From Aristolochia californica (taxonomy: Eukaryota; Streptophyta; Magnoliopsida; Piperales; Aristolochiaceae), in the NCBI GenBank assembly GCA_029961685.1, contig JARWKL010000007.1, positions 29,876,027 through 29,940,026 of the forward strand: DNA of 64,000 nucleotides, written 5' to 3'. Within the stretch, counting starts at the first letter, position 1, and the number at the start of each line of letters is the position of its first letter. Below the pieces are notes generated by a model. It ran no database searches. It was not told the origin of the DNA and worked only from the letters and a program-made list of their open reading frames with translations. Position numbers and translations under genes: made by a program. Of this stretch, positions 33,134 to 45,627 are shown piece after piece.

Positions 33134-35035
33134 TTCCCCTAAATTTGGGGGTGAGAAGACATCGTAGATACCCAACTTGCTACAGATGGTAGACATAATC
33201 TTGTGAGTGACCGGCATGATGAGAATATCTGCAACTTGACTTTGTGTTGACATATGCTTTAGAGATAAAAGACTTGCTTGGTTCACTTCAATATGCTTTG
33301 TTCTTTCATGGAAGATTGGATTCGATGTATTTGTATTGCTACTTGATTATCACAATATAGATCCAACGGAGCTTCTTTGTAGAATACAAATTTAGTGAGA
33401 AAAGATCTTAGCCATAGGAGTTCACTAACAGTGTATGCCATGGCTCTGTATTCTGCTTTTGCACTAGACCGTGCTACTACATTTTTCTTCTCGCTTCTCA
33501 TGTAACCAAATTCCCTCCAACCATTGTAAAAAATCCAGAAGTAGATTTCCTGTCATCCGGGGATCCTGCCTAGTCTACTTTTGAGAATCCTTCGATGTGT
33601 AAGTGACCATAATTTTTATAGATAAGTCCTCTTCCTGGAGCTCCTTTCAGATATCATAATATCCTTTCAAGTGCTTGACAATGACTAAGTTGTGGTTTGT
33701 GCATGTATTGACTCACCACACTTACTGCATATGATATATCCGATCTTGTTACACACAGGTAAATAAGTCTTCCCACTACTCTTTGATATTTTCTAATATC
33801 TACATCTTCTCCAGTACTTGCACATATTTTCGTATTTGAGTCCATAAGAGTGTCTGCTAGTTTGCATCCTAGCATTCATGTCTCCTCCAGTAGATCAAGG
33901 GTATGCTTCCTTTGGGATAGCACAATCCCATGTCTGGATTGTAATACTTCAATACCCAGAAAATATTTGAGTAGTCCAAGATCATTTGTCTTGAATTCAA
34001 CACATATTTTTTCTTTTGTTTCCTGGATGCCCTCATAATCACTCCCAGTTAAAATGATATCATCAACATATACTGCCAAAATTACCTTGCCTCTAGGTGT
34101 GTTTTTAATAAAAACTGAGTAATCTTCAGAGCATCTGTAAAATCCCACCCGTATGAGGGCTTGACTAAATTTCTCAAACCATGCACGAGGGGACTGTTTT
34201 TGACCATACAAAGATTTTTTTAGTCGACATACTAACTCTCCTTCAACCACATACCCATGTGGTTGTTACATATAAATTTCTTCTTTGATGTTCCCATTAA
34301 GAAAAATATTTTTCACATCATGTTGATATACCTGCCAGGAAGAGTTAGCTGCTAGAGATAATAACACACATACTGAGTTCATTTTTTCCACTGGAGAGAA
34401 GGTTTCCTCATAATCAATTCTATAACATTGCGTATAGCCTTTAGCCACTAGGTGAGCTTTAAGTCGAGGTACAGACCCATCTGGATTGTGTTTCACAGTA
34501 AACACCCATTTGCAACCGGAGTTTCTTATATGATGGAAGTGGGACTAGAGCCCATGTCTGATTTTCATAAAGTGCCTGCATTTCTTCATCCATTGGTACC
34601 TTCCACCCGGATGTTTGAGAGCCTCTTGATAGGATTGTTGTACAAATATGGAAGAAATAACAAAGAGAAACTGACAACATGCAGGGGACAGACGATGATG
34701 AGACACAAAATTTGATATGGGATGAGATGTAGAGGGTATGGTGCATGATATGGGTTCTTTTCTTTGTGAAATAGGATGAATATCATATTGTGGGCTGAAA
34801 ATAATTGGAGAAGATGGACTTACCTCGGTGGGATCCATAAATTCAGTAGGTGTGGTGTCAGCCAGTGTTTATGGGCGCTGAGAAGTTTTTGTAGCACGGG
34901 GCACAACTGGTCAAGAAGAACTTGGTACTGAGGATAAATCTGGCGGAGCATTGTTTGAATAGTATGGAGAGTCTTCAAAAAATGTGATATCCCTGGACAC
35001 AGGTAAATGCTGAAGAGTGGGATTATAACAAACAT
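33134..35035 (-). pseudogene. copia C pol: RNase H, RT and start of the RT linker
   Basis: Reading leftwards from 35035: the integrase-RT linker (SPSSPIIFSPQYD), then RT with TVKHNPDGSVPRLKAHLVAK and YEETFSPVEKMNSV, VKNIFLNGNIKEEIYM, RLKKSLYGQKQSPRAWFEKF and the intact catalytic motif AVYVDDIILTGSD. RNase H follows with DIRKYQRVVGRLIYL, ARSSAKAEYRAMAYTV and DLYCDNQVAI (33283-33501). The purine tract and LTR come next. Frameshifts separate the parts. It is interrupted by copia D at 35036 and resumes at 45628. Confidence 0.9.
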
Positions 35036-35459
35036 TGTAACAATATCTTGAAATGTATATTTGATAGAATTTATGTTCATAATTGTTGTATAATTTGTGT
35101 TATGTACATAGGGCAATTAGATAAGGCTTAATGGGATGGGTGGCATTGTATTGGGCCCATGGGCCATTTTATAATATTACCCTAAGACCTTAGTTTAAAT
35201 ACATAATGAAAGGAAAGAAAGGGACACGAGAGTGATTCCATAAATTCTCTTTCGCCTCCCTCATCTTCGTCTCCTTCGTCGAGAAACCAGAGAGCGCGAC
35301 GCTTTCCGTCTGGACTGTTCCGTCAGTCCCGTGAGGTGGTGGTGGTTCTATCCACCACCATAAGAGCTATGAGCTCTCTGTTAGGCGGTGCCGTCAGCCT
35401 CCGTTCGACACGTTTCGTCCCCATGAAGACCAGAGCATGAACTTTGATCTTGGCTGACA
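35036..35459 (+). repeat. 5' LTR of copia D
   Basis: It starts TGTAACAATATCTTG (the partner starts TGTTACGATATCTTG) and ends GGCTGACA. The promoter-like part has TTTAAATACATAATG near 35190. Confidence 0.9.
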
Positions 35460-35669
35460 TGGTATTAGATCCATCTCTGTCCAAAGAGTGATGAAGACAT
35501 ATCTGTCCATAGAGTTGCCGCCCGAAGAACCTCAGTCCGACGACTCAGAGTTCGATAGAGCTCTCGGGGGGTGGTCAGAAACCTCAGTCCGAGCTCAGAG
35601 GAGTGGTCGGAAATCTCTGTTCATGCTCTGAGAAGTGATTCTCGCCGGGAAGGTGAACGGACAGAAATT

Positions 35670-35905
35670 GTCGGGGCAGATATGGGATTTCCGAAAGTGT
35701 GGGGGCAGATATGGGATTTTCGAAAGTGTGGGGGCAGATCTGGAATTTCTGAAAGTGTGGTGTACATCTGGAATTTCTGATGTTGTTGGGGCAGATCTGG
35801 CATTTTTGAAAGCGTGGGGGTAGATCTAGAAATTTTGAAAGCGTGGGGGCAGATATGGAATTTTTGAAATTGTAGGGGTAGATCTGGAATTTTGTTGGCA
35901 GACGT
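35670..35905 (+). repeat. eight copies of a 29-bp repeat in the D leader
   Basis: The unit GGGGGCAGATCTGGAATTT with TTTGAAAGTGT-type filling recurs with starts of its CAGAT core near 35677, 35706, 35735, 35765, 35792, 35821, 35850 and 35879. Spacing is 27-30 bp. It lies between the primer-binding site and gag. Confidence 0.88.
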
Positions 35906-35959
35906 AGGGTTAAATCTAGAATTTTTAGTGGGGGTGGTATTTATGAAAATCTCAGCAAA

Positions 35960-36860
35960 AGTTTGACCATATCATGTCAATAGACAAGTTAGATTTCTCT
36001 TTTAATTGGTTCACAGGTAAGAACTATAGTGCCTAGGCATTTCAGTTCTGGTTATTTGTCATGGGAAAAGATTGATGGGGTCATATTGATGGGAGTGATC
36101 CGGCACCTCGCGATGCTGAAGTGTTGTCAAAATGGACCACCATGGATGCTAGAGTCATTACCTGGATACTTGGATCCATTGAGCCTCATTTAGTCATTAA
36201 TCTGAGGCCCTACAAAACTGTAGTGGATATGTGGAATTACCTCTAGAAGGTTTATCATCAAAACAACACGGCCCGTCGGTTTCAAGTTGAATATGAAATG
36301 GAAAATTTCACACAACGAAGCTATTCCATTGAAGAATATTTCTTGGGCTTCCAAAATCTGTGGGCTAACTATACTGATATTGTTTATGAGAATGTCCCTG
36401 TTGCTCCTCTCTTTGTAGTGCAACCCGTACATAAAGCAAGAAAAAGGGATCAATTCTTGATGAAACTCCATCCAGAATTTGAGATTGCTCGATCACATCT
36501 GATGAATCACCATCCATTGCCGTCATTAGATGCCTATTTGAGTGAAATTCTTATTGAGGAGCAGTGCATTGCTAATCAGGCAGGAATGGAACATTGAGTC
36601 TAGGTTGATATCTCAACTTCTGTGGCCTATGTAGCACAAGGAAAAACTAAGGGTTGAGACATGTGTTCTGTTCAGTGCTTCCACTGCAAGGCATATGGTG
36701 ACTTTGCTCGGGAGCCCCAAGAAGTACTGTAACTACTGCAAGAAGGTGGGTCATCTCATCGTAGCTTGCTCTACTCACCTTGAAAAGAAGAAGAATACAA
36801 TTTATCATGCCTCCACTAGTACTTCTAGTTGTACAACATTGTTGCCATCCTAGTTATTAC
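35960..36860 (+). pseudogene. copia D gag
   Basis: Gag would form the virus-like particle. Readable parts are ARVITWILGSIEPHLVINLR and MENFTQRSYSIEEYF, then FLMKLHPEFEIARSHLMNHH. The zinc-knuckle region (CFHCKAYGDFA, then a shifted YCKKVGHLIVAC) is broken. Several stops are present. Confidence 0.8.
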
Positions 36861-38880
36861 AATTCCAGTTCCACCAAGACCTACAAGTTCAAACACACTT
36901 ACCCCTAAAATGGTACAACAGATGATCATATCTGCTTTTTCTACTTTTTGTCTCTCAGGTAAGCAGAAAATCTCTACTCAACCATAGTATTTTGATTCCA
37001 GTGCCTCTAACCACATGACCAACAATGTAGTGTCTCTTTCTAACGTCAGAAAGTGTGATCTCTCCCCTTCCCTAGCTAAAAACTTTGTGTCTCCTGACCT
37101 ATCGACAAACTTTTTGTCGATTGGTCAACTGGTTGATAAAAATTGTAATGTTCAGTTTTCTCGCTCTGGATGTGTTGTGTATGATCAAGCGTCGAGGAAG
37201 GTGATTGTGAAGGGGCCTAAAGTGGATAGGCTATTTCCACTTAAAGTCTTTCTATCCACCTTTATTCCACGTTCTCCTGTAATTTCTTTTACATGTAATG
37301 TTGTTGGCTCTAGCACTAAGATGTGGAATAGACGTCTAGGCCACCCAAACTCGGATGTCCTTCGTACAATGTTTAAATTTGGTTTATTAGGCAGTCAAAA
37401 TTGTACTTCTCTTGATACTTATTTTGATTGTTCATCATGCAAACTTTGCAAAAATTAAGTTTTACCGTTTCCTCATCATGCCTCGCATGCCTCCCACTGC
37501 TTGGACCTTATTCATAGTGATGTCTGGGGAATTTCCCCTATTGTCTCGTATGCAAAATGTAATACTTTGTCACCTTTATTGATGATTTTAGTCAGTTTAC
37601 CTGGGTCTACTTCTTACGGTCTAAGTCTGAAGTTTTTGTCATCTTTAAGAGGTTTCTTGCACTTATTGAAACACAATTCTCTGCTCACATTAAAGTACTA
37701 CGCTCCGGTGGTGAGTACATGTCTATGGAATTCTAGGACTTTTTCAAAGCAAAGGCTTTATCTCTCAGCTTTCTTGTCCCTCGACACCGCAACAAAATGG
37801 TTGTTAAGCGAAGAAATTGTCACCTTCTTGATATGGTCCACACCCTTCTCTTTGAATCATCTGTTCCTCCCCGATTTTGGGGTGAAGCACTCTCTACCTC
37901 CGTTCATTTAATCAACCGCCTGCCCTCGCCTACCTTGCATCATGTCTCTCCATTAGTTAAGTTATTTGGTTATTCTCCATCATACACTGATCTTCAGATG
38001 TTCGGTTGTGTTTTTTTTATGCATCTACTTGATCATGGATGACATAAACTTACAACCCAATCAGTTATGTGTACATTTCTTGGGTATGCCATTTCTCAAA
38101 GGCTATGTTTGCAATGATCCCCAGGTGCGTCGAGTCTGTGTTTCTCCGATTGTTCTCTTCTTTGAGAATCAATATTTTTTTCCATCTCAAGTTACACTGC
38201 CATCTGCATCTCTGCCTAGTCCGCCGAGCTTTGATGAGTCTCTCCCCACTTCATCGCTGATCCCTCCTGATCCTGACCTAGAGTTTGCTCCTGATCATCC
38301 CCCTGCTTCTACTCCCATCACTCTTCGCAGATCCACTCATCCTTCTTGCCCTCCTAATAGGTACGGTTTCCTCTCCCCTGTATCACTTGTGGCTACTTTA
38401 TCTTCTATTGCCGTTCCCTCTTGCTACAAACAGGCTATGGCACATGAGTGTTGGCAAAATACAATGCAAACAAAACTACATGGGTTAGAAGAGAATCATA
38501 CTTGGGACATTATGATTGCGCCCCCCCCCCCCCAGCCGTTCAGCCTCTTGGGAGTAAGTGGGTATTCTCTGTCAAGCTACATTCAGATGGATCGTTGGAT
38601 CGGTACAAAGCCCGCCTTGTGGCCCTAGGGAACAGGCAAAAATATGGGATTGATTATGAGGAAACATTTTTGCCAGTTGCCAAGATGACCAAAATCAGCA
38701 CTATATTAGCCATTGGAGCCTCTGAGTCCTAGCCGCTGCATCAGATGGATGTGACAAATGCCTTTCTCCATGGTGACCTACAGGAAGATATCGACATGAA
38801 GCTCCCCTCGGGTATGACTACCTCCTTTCTTGATCTTGTTTGCAAGCTACGTCGTCCTCTGTATGGGCTTAAACATGCCC
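36861..38880 (+). pseudogene. copia D protease remnant, integrase and first part of RT
   Basis: A protease-like FDSSASNHMTN lies near 36990, with the usual DSGAS changed. The integrase zinc region reads MWNRRLGHPNSDVLRTMFKF and CSSCKLCKN (37321-37458). The core includes LDLIHSDVWGISPI, a shifted FVTFIDDFSQFTW, and PPRFWGEALSTSVHLINRLP (37797-38040). RT starts at ENHTWDI and continues with YKARLVALGNRQKYGIDYEE. A run of 14 C at 38521-38534 sits in the RT N-terminus. It ends at [11 protein letters not shown], exactly where gypsy E is inserted. Confidence 0.88.
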
Positions 38881-38885
38881 CCATG

Positions 38886-39279
38886 TGTTAGGATCCTCAT
38901 GAGCCATGGATCTTGTCACCTTCCTCTCTTCTCTTCCTTCCATTACCTTGCTTGACGTTGATATGGAATGATGGAATGATGAAGACAGAATTTCGGAAAA
39001 GGAATTGGGGAAAAAGGGAGAGAGCTTGAAGTAGCTTTCGACTTGTTTATCTAATTTAATCTAAGCTAGTGTAGACTCAATTGCTACTTTCTCATTACCC
39101 TAGTCGTCCCCTTAAATAGGGTTGAGGACGCCCAAAACACTTTAGACCCCTTGGGTCAATGGTTCAAACCAATAAATGCTAAACCAACCCAAACCAAAGA
39201 CAATTACATGGAAATTGAAAATCACATTAATTAATTCCTACGCATGTTGGTAACTCGTGATGCTATAGAGTCCATAACA
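38886..39279 (-). repeat. 3' LTR of gypsy E
   Basis: 394 bp, TGTTAGGATCC to GTCCATAACA on the plus strand. It is paired with 43670-44081. Confidence 0.95.
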
Positions 39280-42200
39280 TCACCCCCTCTTGGAGAAAGA
39301 GCTTGTCCTCAAGCTCGAAGGAGGAATATAGGAGTCGAAATGCTGATAACGGCTCCCATGTGCTGTCATTGTGGTCGGCATCTGCCCACTGGACGAGAAT
39401 ATCCCAATCACCCTGAATGTGGCGTGCTTTTAAAACCTGAACTAGAATAGAAAGGACTCTGCCCTCATTTAGTGGCGGCAGTGGAGTGTGTAGTAGGGGC
39501 GAGTCACCCTGGAATGGCTTCAATTGGGAGACGTGAAATACATTATGGATCTTTGCTTCCGTTAGTAGCTGCAAGTGGTATGCCACAGGCCCAATTTTGT
39601 CCAACACCTGAAATGGACCATAATATTTTGGAGACAACATATGGCGCTTGGAGGCAGTCAGGGACAGCTGGCGGTAGTGTTGAATCTTTAACTACACATA
39701 GTCTCCAGGGAAATAAGATACTTCCCAGTGCTTCTTATCATAATAGAGCTTCATAGAGTGTTGGGCCTCCTGGAGATGAGTACGTACCTTAGTGAGCCTA
39801 GCGTCTCTTTCAGCTAACGCTTGGTCCAAAGTGACAACTTTGGATGCCCCAGATTCATATGGTAACAGACGAGGTGGATCTCTGCCATATACTACCCTGA
39901 AAGGAGTAGTTCCTAGTGCTGTGTGGTAAGATGTGTTATAGAAAAATTCAGCCCATGAAAGCCATTTCACCCACAGTCTAGGTTCGTCCCCCACAAAACA
40001 ACAAAGATACATTTCAATCATGCGATTGATGACCTCTGTTTGTCCGTCCGTTTGTGGATGATATGCAAACAAAAATGCCAATTAGGTGCCCTGTAATTTG
40101 AATAATTCCTTCCAAAAGATACTGGTAAAAATGGCATCCCTGTCACTGATAAATGATGTGGGAATTTCGTGTAATCGGACAATGTTGTCCATAAATAATT
40201 AAGCGACTTGAGCAGCAGTATATGGACGCGCCAAAGCAATGAAGTGACCATATTTTGAAAATCGATCAATGACGACGAATATCACTGATTTACTTGATGA
40301 AATGGGAAGGCCAACAATGAAGTCCATTGAAATGTCAGACCAGATTTGAGACGGTAGTTGCAGAGGTTGCAGTAGGCCGGCAAGACTTAAAGATTCGGCC
40401 TTGCTTCGTTGGCAAATCTGACAAGCAGCTACATAATCAGCAATTGTGCTCTTCATGCCCTTCCAGTAAAAGTCCCGACTAATTCAGAAATATGTTTTCT
40501 GTCGACCCTCATGTGTGCTATCATGGATAGAGGACAGGATGGTGTGAAGAAGTGGGGATGTATGATGCATAAAAATCCTGTTTTTGTAGAGTATAAGACG
40601 ATCCTGAATCGTCTAATGAGGAGCTGCTATTCCCTGTTGAATTTCCTGATATAATGACATGAATTGCAGATATTGATGTACTTCCTCATGAATAGAATCT
40701 AGCACAAGTGAACGCGGGTGACTGATAGCATAAACTTGTGGTGCTGAAATATCCCGACTTGACAAAGCATCAACCCCCAAATTCAAACTACCTGGCTTAT
40801 AGTGAACCGTAAAATCAAAGCCCATGAGTTTAGTTAACCAATGCTGCTATGGGGATGTGGTGAGGCGCTGTTCAAGAAGATACTTGAGGCTGCAATGATC
40901 TGTATGAATGAGAAATGGTCGTCCCCATAGATAAGGTCGCCAATGTTGGACAACCTTGGCTAACCCAATCAAATCCCTCTCATATGCAGCTAACTTATGG
41001 TGGTGTTGTCCCAACTGACAGCTGAAATAAGCAATGGGGTGTCCCAATTGTTGTAACACTGCCCCTATACCTCCCCCGGATGCATCACATTCCACCACAA
41101 AGTCTCTCTCAAAATCTGGTAATTGTAGTACTGGCGCTGAGGCTAAGGCCTCCTTTAACAATTGAAAGGCCTGATCCGCTGAAGAAGACCAGTGGAAGGC
41201 ATGTTTTTTTAGAAGGTTGTTGAGTGGTGTTGCTATCTGGCCATAAGATTGGATAAATTTTTTGTAATATCTCGCTAGGACCAAAAATCCCCTTAATGCT
41301 GTGATGGAGGTGGGAATCGGCTAATCTGTTACTACTTGTATCTTGCTCTGGTCAACTTTCACGCCCACAGCTAATATGACGTGGCCCAAATATGCCACCT
41401 CAGATTACCCATAGAACATTTGGATTTATTCAAAACTAAATGATGAGAGTGTAGAATGGTAAATACCTGATGGAGGTGTTGGAGATGTTCTACCCAATTT
41501 TTGTTGTAGACTAGAATGTCATAAAAAAATACTAACACATAGTTGTGTAGAAGTGATGAAAATACCTCATTCATGAGGGCCTGAAAGGTGAAGGGTGCAT
41601 TGGAGAGACCCAAGGGCATGACGAGGAACTCGAAATGACCGTGATGTGTGCGGAATGCAGTCTTCTCCACATCAGCCGGGTGAACTCTTATTTGATGATA
41701 GCTCGATTTCAAATCTAACTTGGTAAAAATTATAGCACCATGTAACTCATCCAGCAACTCGTCCACGACTAGAATGGGGAACTTGTCTTTAATTGTCTGC
41801 AAGTTGAGTTGCCTATAGTCGACACAAAACCTCCATGATTTATCCTTTTTGCGTACTACTAACACTGGTGAGGAAAAAGGAGATCGACTGGGCTGGATCA
41901 CTCCCTGAGCAAGCATATTCATGCACTGTCGTTCTATTTCATCTTTCTTTATATGCGGGTAATGATAAGGCCGCACCACTACTGGATCAGTTCCCAACTT
42001 TAAATGAATGCGGTGATCGCAGTGACGCACTAGTGGTAGACCCATAGGGTCATTAAATAAATCCGCAAATGCTGTAAGTAAAGGAGCTAACTGACTATCA
42101 CCATTGTTCTGAAGCTATAAAGTGTGAAGTACGTTAGGGACCTATGCCACAATACCTTGTAATGTAATCTGGCTCTCTGGTGCTGTAAATGTCATAGTCC

Positions 42201-42500
42201 GAGCCTGAAAGTCCCATAATATAGGGCCTAATAACTGAAGCCATTTGACCCCGAGCACCAAATCAAATCCAGCCTAGGGAATGACCAGTAAGTCTGCCTG
42301 AAATGAATGTCCCTCAATGGTGAAAGGGGTGGTTGCACATAACCCCACACTTGAAATTTTAGCCCCATTGGCCACTGAAACCGAGAGACCCCTTTGCAGT
42401 TGAATTTCCAATCCCAATTGTTGCGTTGCTGGTTCACTGATAAAATTATGAGTGCTGCTCGAATCAACTAAAGCAAGTAGCACGAGGTGGTGTAACCTGG
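39280..42500 (-). pseudogene. gypsy E pol: protease, RT, RNase H, integrase, chromodomain-like tail
   Basis: Reading leftwards: protease at 42483 with ALVDSSSTHNFI (D-S/T-G changed to DSS). RT at 42045-41371 has FCVDYRQLNLQTIKDKFPI, FTKLDLKSSYHQIRV and VMPLGLSNAPFTFQALMN. Its catalytic box reads FFYDILVY where FFDDILVY is expected, so one catalytic Asp is lost. RNase H (41284-40847) has VVECDASGGGIGAVLQQ. Integrase has CQICQRSKAE (40456), SMDFIVGLP, then YHPQTDGQTEVINRMIEMYL (40081). The tail (39640-39263) ends VQWADADHNDSTWEP and FELEDKLFLQEG, a chromodomain-like C-terminus. Frameshifts divide it into at least six frames. Confidence 0.93.
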
Positions 42501-43669
42501 CCTTTACCTACATGGTGTTAGAACTATGTAGGCCATGCATGGCATGGACGGAGAGCTCTAGTTCTTGTTGTACCTCTTCAACAAATTCATTTTCAGGAAG
42601 CTCGTCTGAATCTTCTTCCAAAAGTTCAATACTAAATAAATGTTTACAGGTATGTCCTGGAAGGAATTGTTCGTCACAATTAAAACATAGGCCCTTGGCC
42701 TTTCTAGCCTCCTTTTCTTGTTTAGTCAAAAATTTACGTGGAAGAGTGTGGGGAGGCACATTGGTAGACTGATATGCTCGATTAGGGGCAGAGGACCCAA
42801 AACATGAACCAGATGCAGTACCTTGTATTCTGTTGTTCCAAAATGGTTTTCGGTGTAAAGATTATTTTAGAACTCTCTGTTTGTGTTCCACAGCTCTGGC
42901 ATAATTCATTGCTGAGTCCAAATCTGTCGGAACAAGTAATTCCACTTCCAATCTAACCGCCTCTATCAATCCAGCATTAAAAATCTAAACATGTAGGTGA
43001 GGAGGAACAAATTCACTGGCTCGGGCCAACCTTTCTTGGAATGTTTTTTGGTACACTTCTAAGGTGCCTGTCTGTTTAAAGTTGATCAATTCCCCCACTG
43101 GGTTGCTGCTAGCTGGAGGTCCAAACCTCAACTGGCAAGCATGTTTAAAGTGTAGCCAATCCTGAGTTGAATGGACATTTCGGTAGTGATGGAACCACAT
43201 GAGCGCTTCATCGAGCAAGTGGTAGGCGGCCAATGTAACCGTGTCCATTTCCACCTTTTGTTGATGATAGAAGAATTGTTCACATTTCGTGAACCAAAGT
43301 AAAGGATCTTTAGAGCCAACATATGCAGGAAAGTTAAGTTTAAAGTACCTTGGAACCGTGGTTGTCCTTGTGAGTGAGTAGCCATGGGAACAGGTTGTTG
43401 GTGCAGTGGTGGGTTTGGTGGTGGCGTGAATTGTGGGTGATGTACTGGTTGTGGTTGAAAATTGGTGGCCGATGGTGGCGTTGGTGATTGAATTGCAGCA
43501 AGTTGTCGGATGACTATTTGGAGAGATGATTCCAGCATATGTAATGTATTATGGATGTGAGAAATTTCAGTACCTTGAAGAGTGGATCGTTGTTGAAGTT
43601 TTGAAAGTACTTAACGTATGTCCTCTGGAGAAGAGGAATCACCGAGGGTGGACCTGTCTGATACCACGT
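42501..43669 (-). pseudogene. gypsy E gag
   Basis: Reading leftwards, the N-terminal part shows LESSLQIVIRQLAAIQSPTP (43538) and a Pro/Gln-rich stretch. The capsid-like part is at 43254-42985, with AAYHLLDEALMWFHHY and GELINFKQTGTLEVYQKTFQ. The zinc knuckle is at about 42690, CFNCDEQFLPGHTC. Frameshifts occur between parts. Confidence 0.88.
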
Positions 43670-44081
43670 TGTTAGGATCCTCACGAGCCATGGATCTTGT
43701 CACCATCCTCTCTTCTCTTCCTTCCATTACCTTGCTTGACATTGATATGGAATGATGGAATGATGAAGACAGAATTTCGGAAAAGGAATTGTGGAAAAAT
43801 GGGAGAGAGCTTGAAAGAGCTCTCGACCTATTTATCTAATTTAATCTAAGCTAGAGTAGACTCAATTGCTACTTTCTCATTACCCTAGCCGTCCCCTTAA
43901 ATAGGGTTGAGGACGTCCAAAACACTTTAGACCCCTTGGGTCAATGGTTCAAACCAATAAATGCTAAACCAACCCAAACCAAAGACAAACCCAAACCAAA
44001 GACAATTACATGGAAATTGAAAATCACATTAATTAATTCTTACGCCTGTTGGTAACTCGTGATGCTATAGAGTCCATAACA
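43670..44081 (-). repeat. 5' LTR of gypsy E
   Basis: 412 bp, longer than its partner by a small internal duplication near 43980. It begins TGTTAGGATCC and ends CCATAACA on the plus strand. Confidence 0.95.
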
Positions 44082-44086
44082 CCATG

Positions 44087-45160
44087 CTTGGTTTGAGAAG
44101 TTTCGTGATACATTTATTCTCCACAAATGTACATAGAGTCAGTGTGATTCATCTCTCTTCTATCATAAGTCTGCTATGGGCATGGTCATTTTCTTGGTTT
44201 ATGTGGATGACATTATCATTACTCGCACTGACTTTGGACTGATTACCAAGCTTTAGCAGGTGTCGCATGCCACCTTTCATATGAAGGATCTTGGAAAAAT
44301 CACGTACTTCTTAGGGTTGGAGGTACATCATAAACCCAACGGTATTTGCTTAAACCAACATAAGTATATTCAAGATCTTATTACTCTTGGTGGGTTGGAG
44401 TACACATATTCGGTGGCTACCCCAAGGGAGGTCAATGTCAAATATAGGAAAGATGAAGGAACTCTCCTTGATGATCCTAATATCTATCGAAGACTAGTAG
44501 GGAGTCTCATATACTTGACCACTACTCGCCCGGACATCTCCTTTGGTGTTCATTAGGTCAGTCAGTTTATGTCATCTCCTCGACACCTTCATCTTGCGGC
44601 AGTTCGGTGCATCATCCGTTATCTGTGTGGTTCCCCTACTCGTGGATTATGCTTTCCAATCGGCTCCGCACTACAACTGGTTGCATACAGTGATGCTGAT
44701 TGGGCAGGGTGCCGTAATACCCGTCACTCTACTACAGGCTAGTGTATGATTTTAGGGGATGTACTATTTTTTTGGAATATAAAAAATAGGACCGAGTGTC
44801 AAGTCATCTATCGAGGCCGAGTATTGAGCCATGTCTACTGTGTGTTCTGAAGTTATTTGGCTCTGTGTTCTTCTTGCTGAGCTCCCGTTTCCTCAGACCT
44901 CACCTCCACCACGTCATGCGGATAATACGAGTGCTATTCAGATTGCTGCCATCCTATTTTTCATGAGTGCACCAAGCACATTGAGGTTGGCTGTCACTCT
45001 ATTAGTGACACTTTGGAGCACCGGGTAATATATCTTCCATACATTTATTCGGATCTTCAAGTGGCTAATGTCTTCACCAAAGCATTGTCTCAACCACGAC
45101 ATAATTTTTTGGTTGGCAAATTGTTGCTGGTTGACTCATCAGCATCAATTTGAGGGGGGA
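44087..45160 (+). pseudogene. copia D RT second part and RNase H
   Basis: Coding resumes after gypsy E with CLVWEKFRDT-like sequence and the catalytic VIFLVYVDDIIITRTD, then MKDLGKITYFLGLEVHHKPN (44260-44556) and YRRLVGSLIYLTTTRPDISF. RNase H is represented by SSIEAEYXAMSTVCSEVIWL (shifted) and HADNTSAIQIA. A purine tract follows at about 45150-45160. Frame changes and stops make it inactive. Confidence 0.88.
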
Positions 45161-45622
45161 TGTTACGATATCTTGAAATGTATATTAGATAGAATTTATG
45201 TTCATAATTGTTGTATAATTTGTGTTATGTACATAGGGTAGTTAGATGAGGCTTAATGGGATGTGTGGCATTGTATTGGGCCCATAGGCCGTTTTGTAAT
45301 ATTACCCTAAGACCTAAGTTTAAATACACAATGAAAGGAAAGAAAGGGACACAAGAGTGATTCTAGAAATTCTCTTCGCCTCCCTCATCTTCGTCTCCTT
45401 CGTCGAGAAACCAGAGAGCACGACGCTCTCCGTCTGGATTGTCCCATTAGTCCCGTGAGGTGGTGGTGGTTCCGTCCATCGCCGTAAGAGCTGTGAGCTC
45501 TTTGTTAGGATGTGTTGTCAGTCTCTATTCGAACGCATTTCATCCCTGTGAAGACCAGAGCGTGAACTCTGGTCTTGGCTGATCTGTGAGCCTTGGTTCA
45601 AAGTCGGAAACCTCCGTTGACA
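45161..45622 (+). repeat. 3' LTR of copia D
   Basis: It starts TGTTACGATATC. It parallels the left LTR to about 45582, after which about 40 bp lack a counterpart; I placed the end at CGTTGACA because AACAT follows and matches the left flank. Confidence 0.85.
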
Positions 45623-45627
45623 AACAT

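Larger units (their letters stand above)
38886..44081 (-). mobile_element. Ty3/gypsy (chromovirus-like) element E inserted in copia D
   Basis: The LTRs are 38886-39279 and 43670-44081, both TGTTAGGATCC...CCATAACA. The 5-bp duplication CCATG is at 38881-38885 and 44082-44086. On the minus strand the order is gag, protease, RT, RNase H, integrase, chromodomain-like tail, which defines gypsy. The primer-binding site (minus strand TGGTATCAGAC) is at about 43656-43666. The LTRs differ at about fifteen positions by eye, plus a 17-bp duplication (ACCCAAACCAAAGACAA) in the right copy. Confidence 0.96.
35036..45622 (+). mobile_element. copia element D inserted in copia C
   Basis: The LTRs at 35036-35459 and 45161-45622 are alike over about 420 bp. 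The flanking 5-bp duplication AACAT is at 35031-35035 and 45623-45627, and the C protein reads on across the site (GYVC then YNPTL). A primer-binding-like TGGTATTAGATCC follows the left LTR and a purine tract GAGGGGGGA precedes the right one. Its RT is interrupted by gypsy E. Without E it would be about 5.4 kb. Confidence 0.93.
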
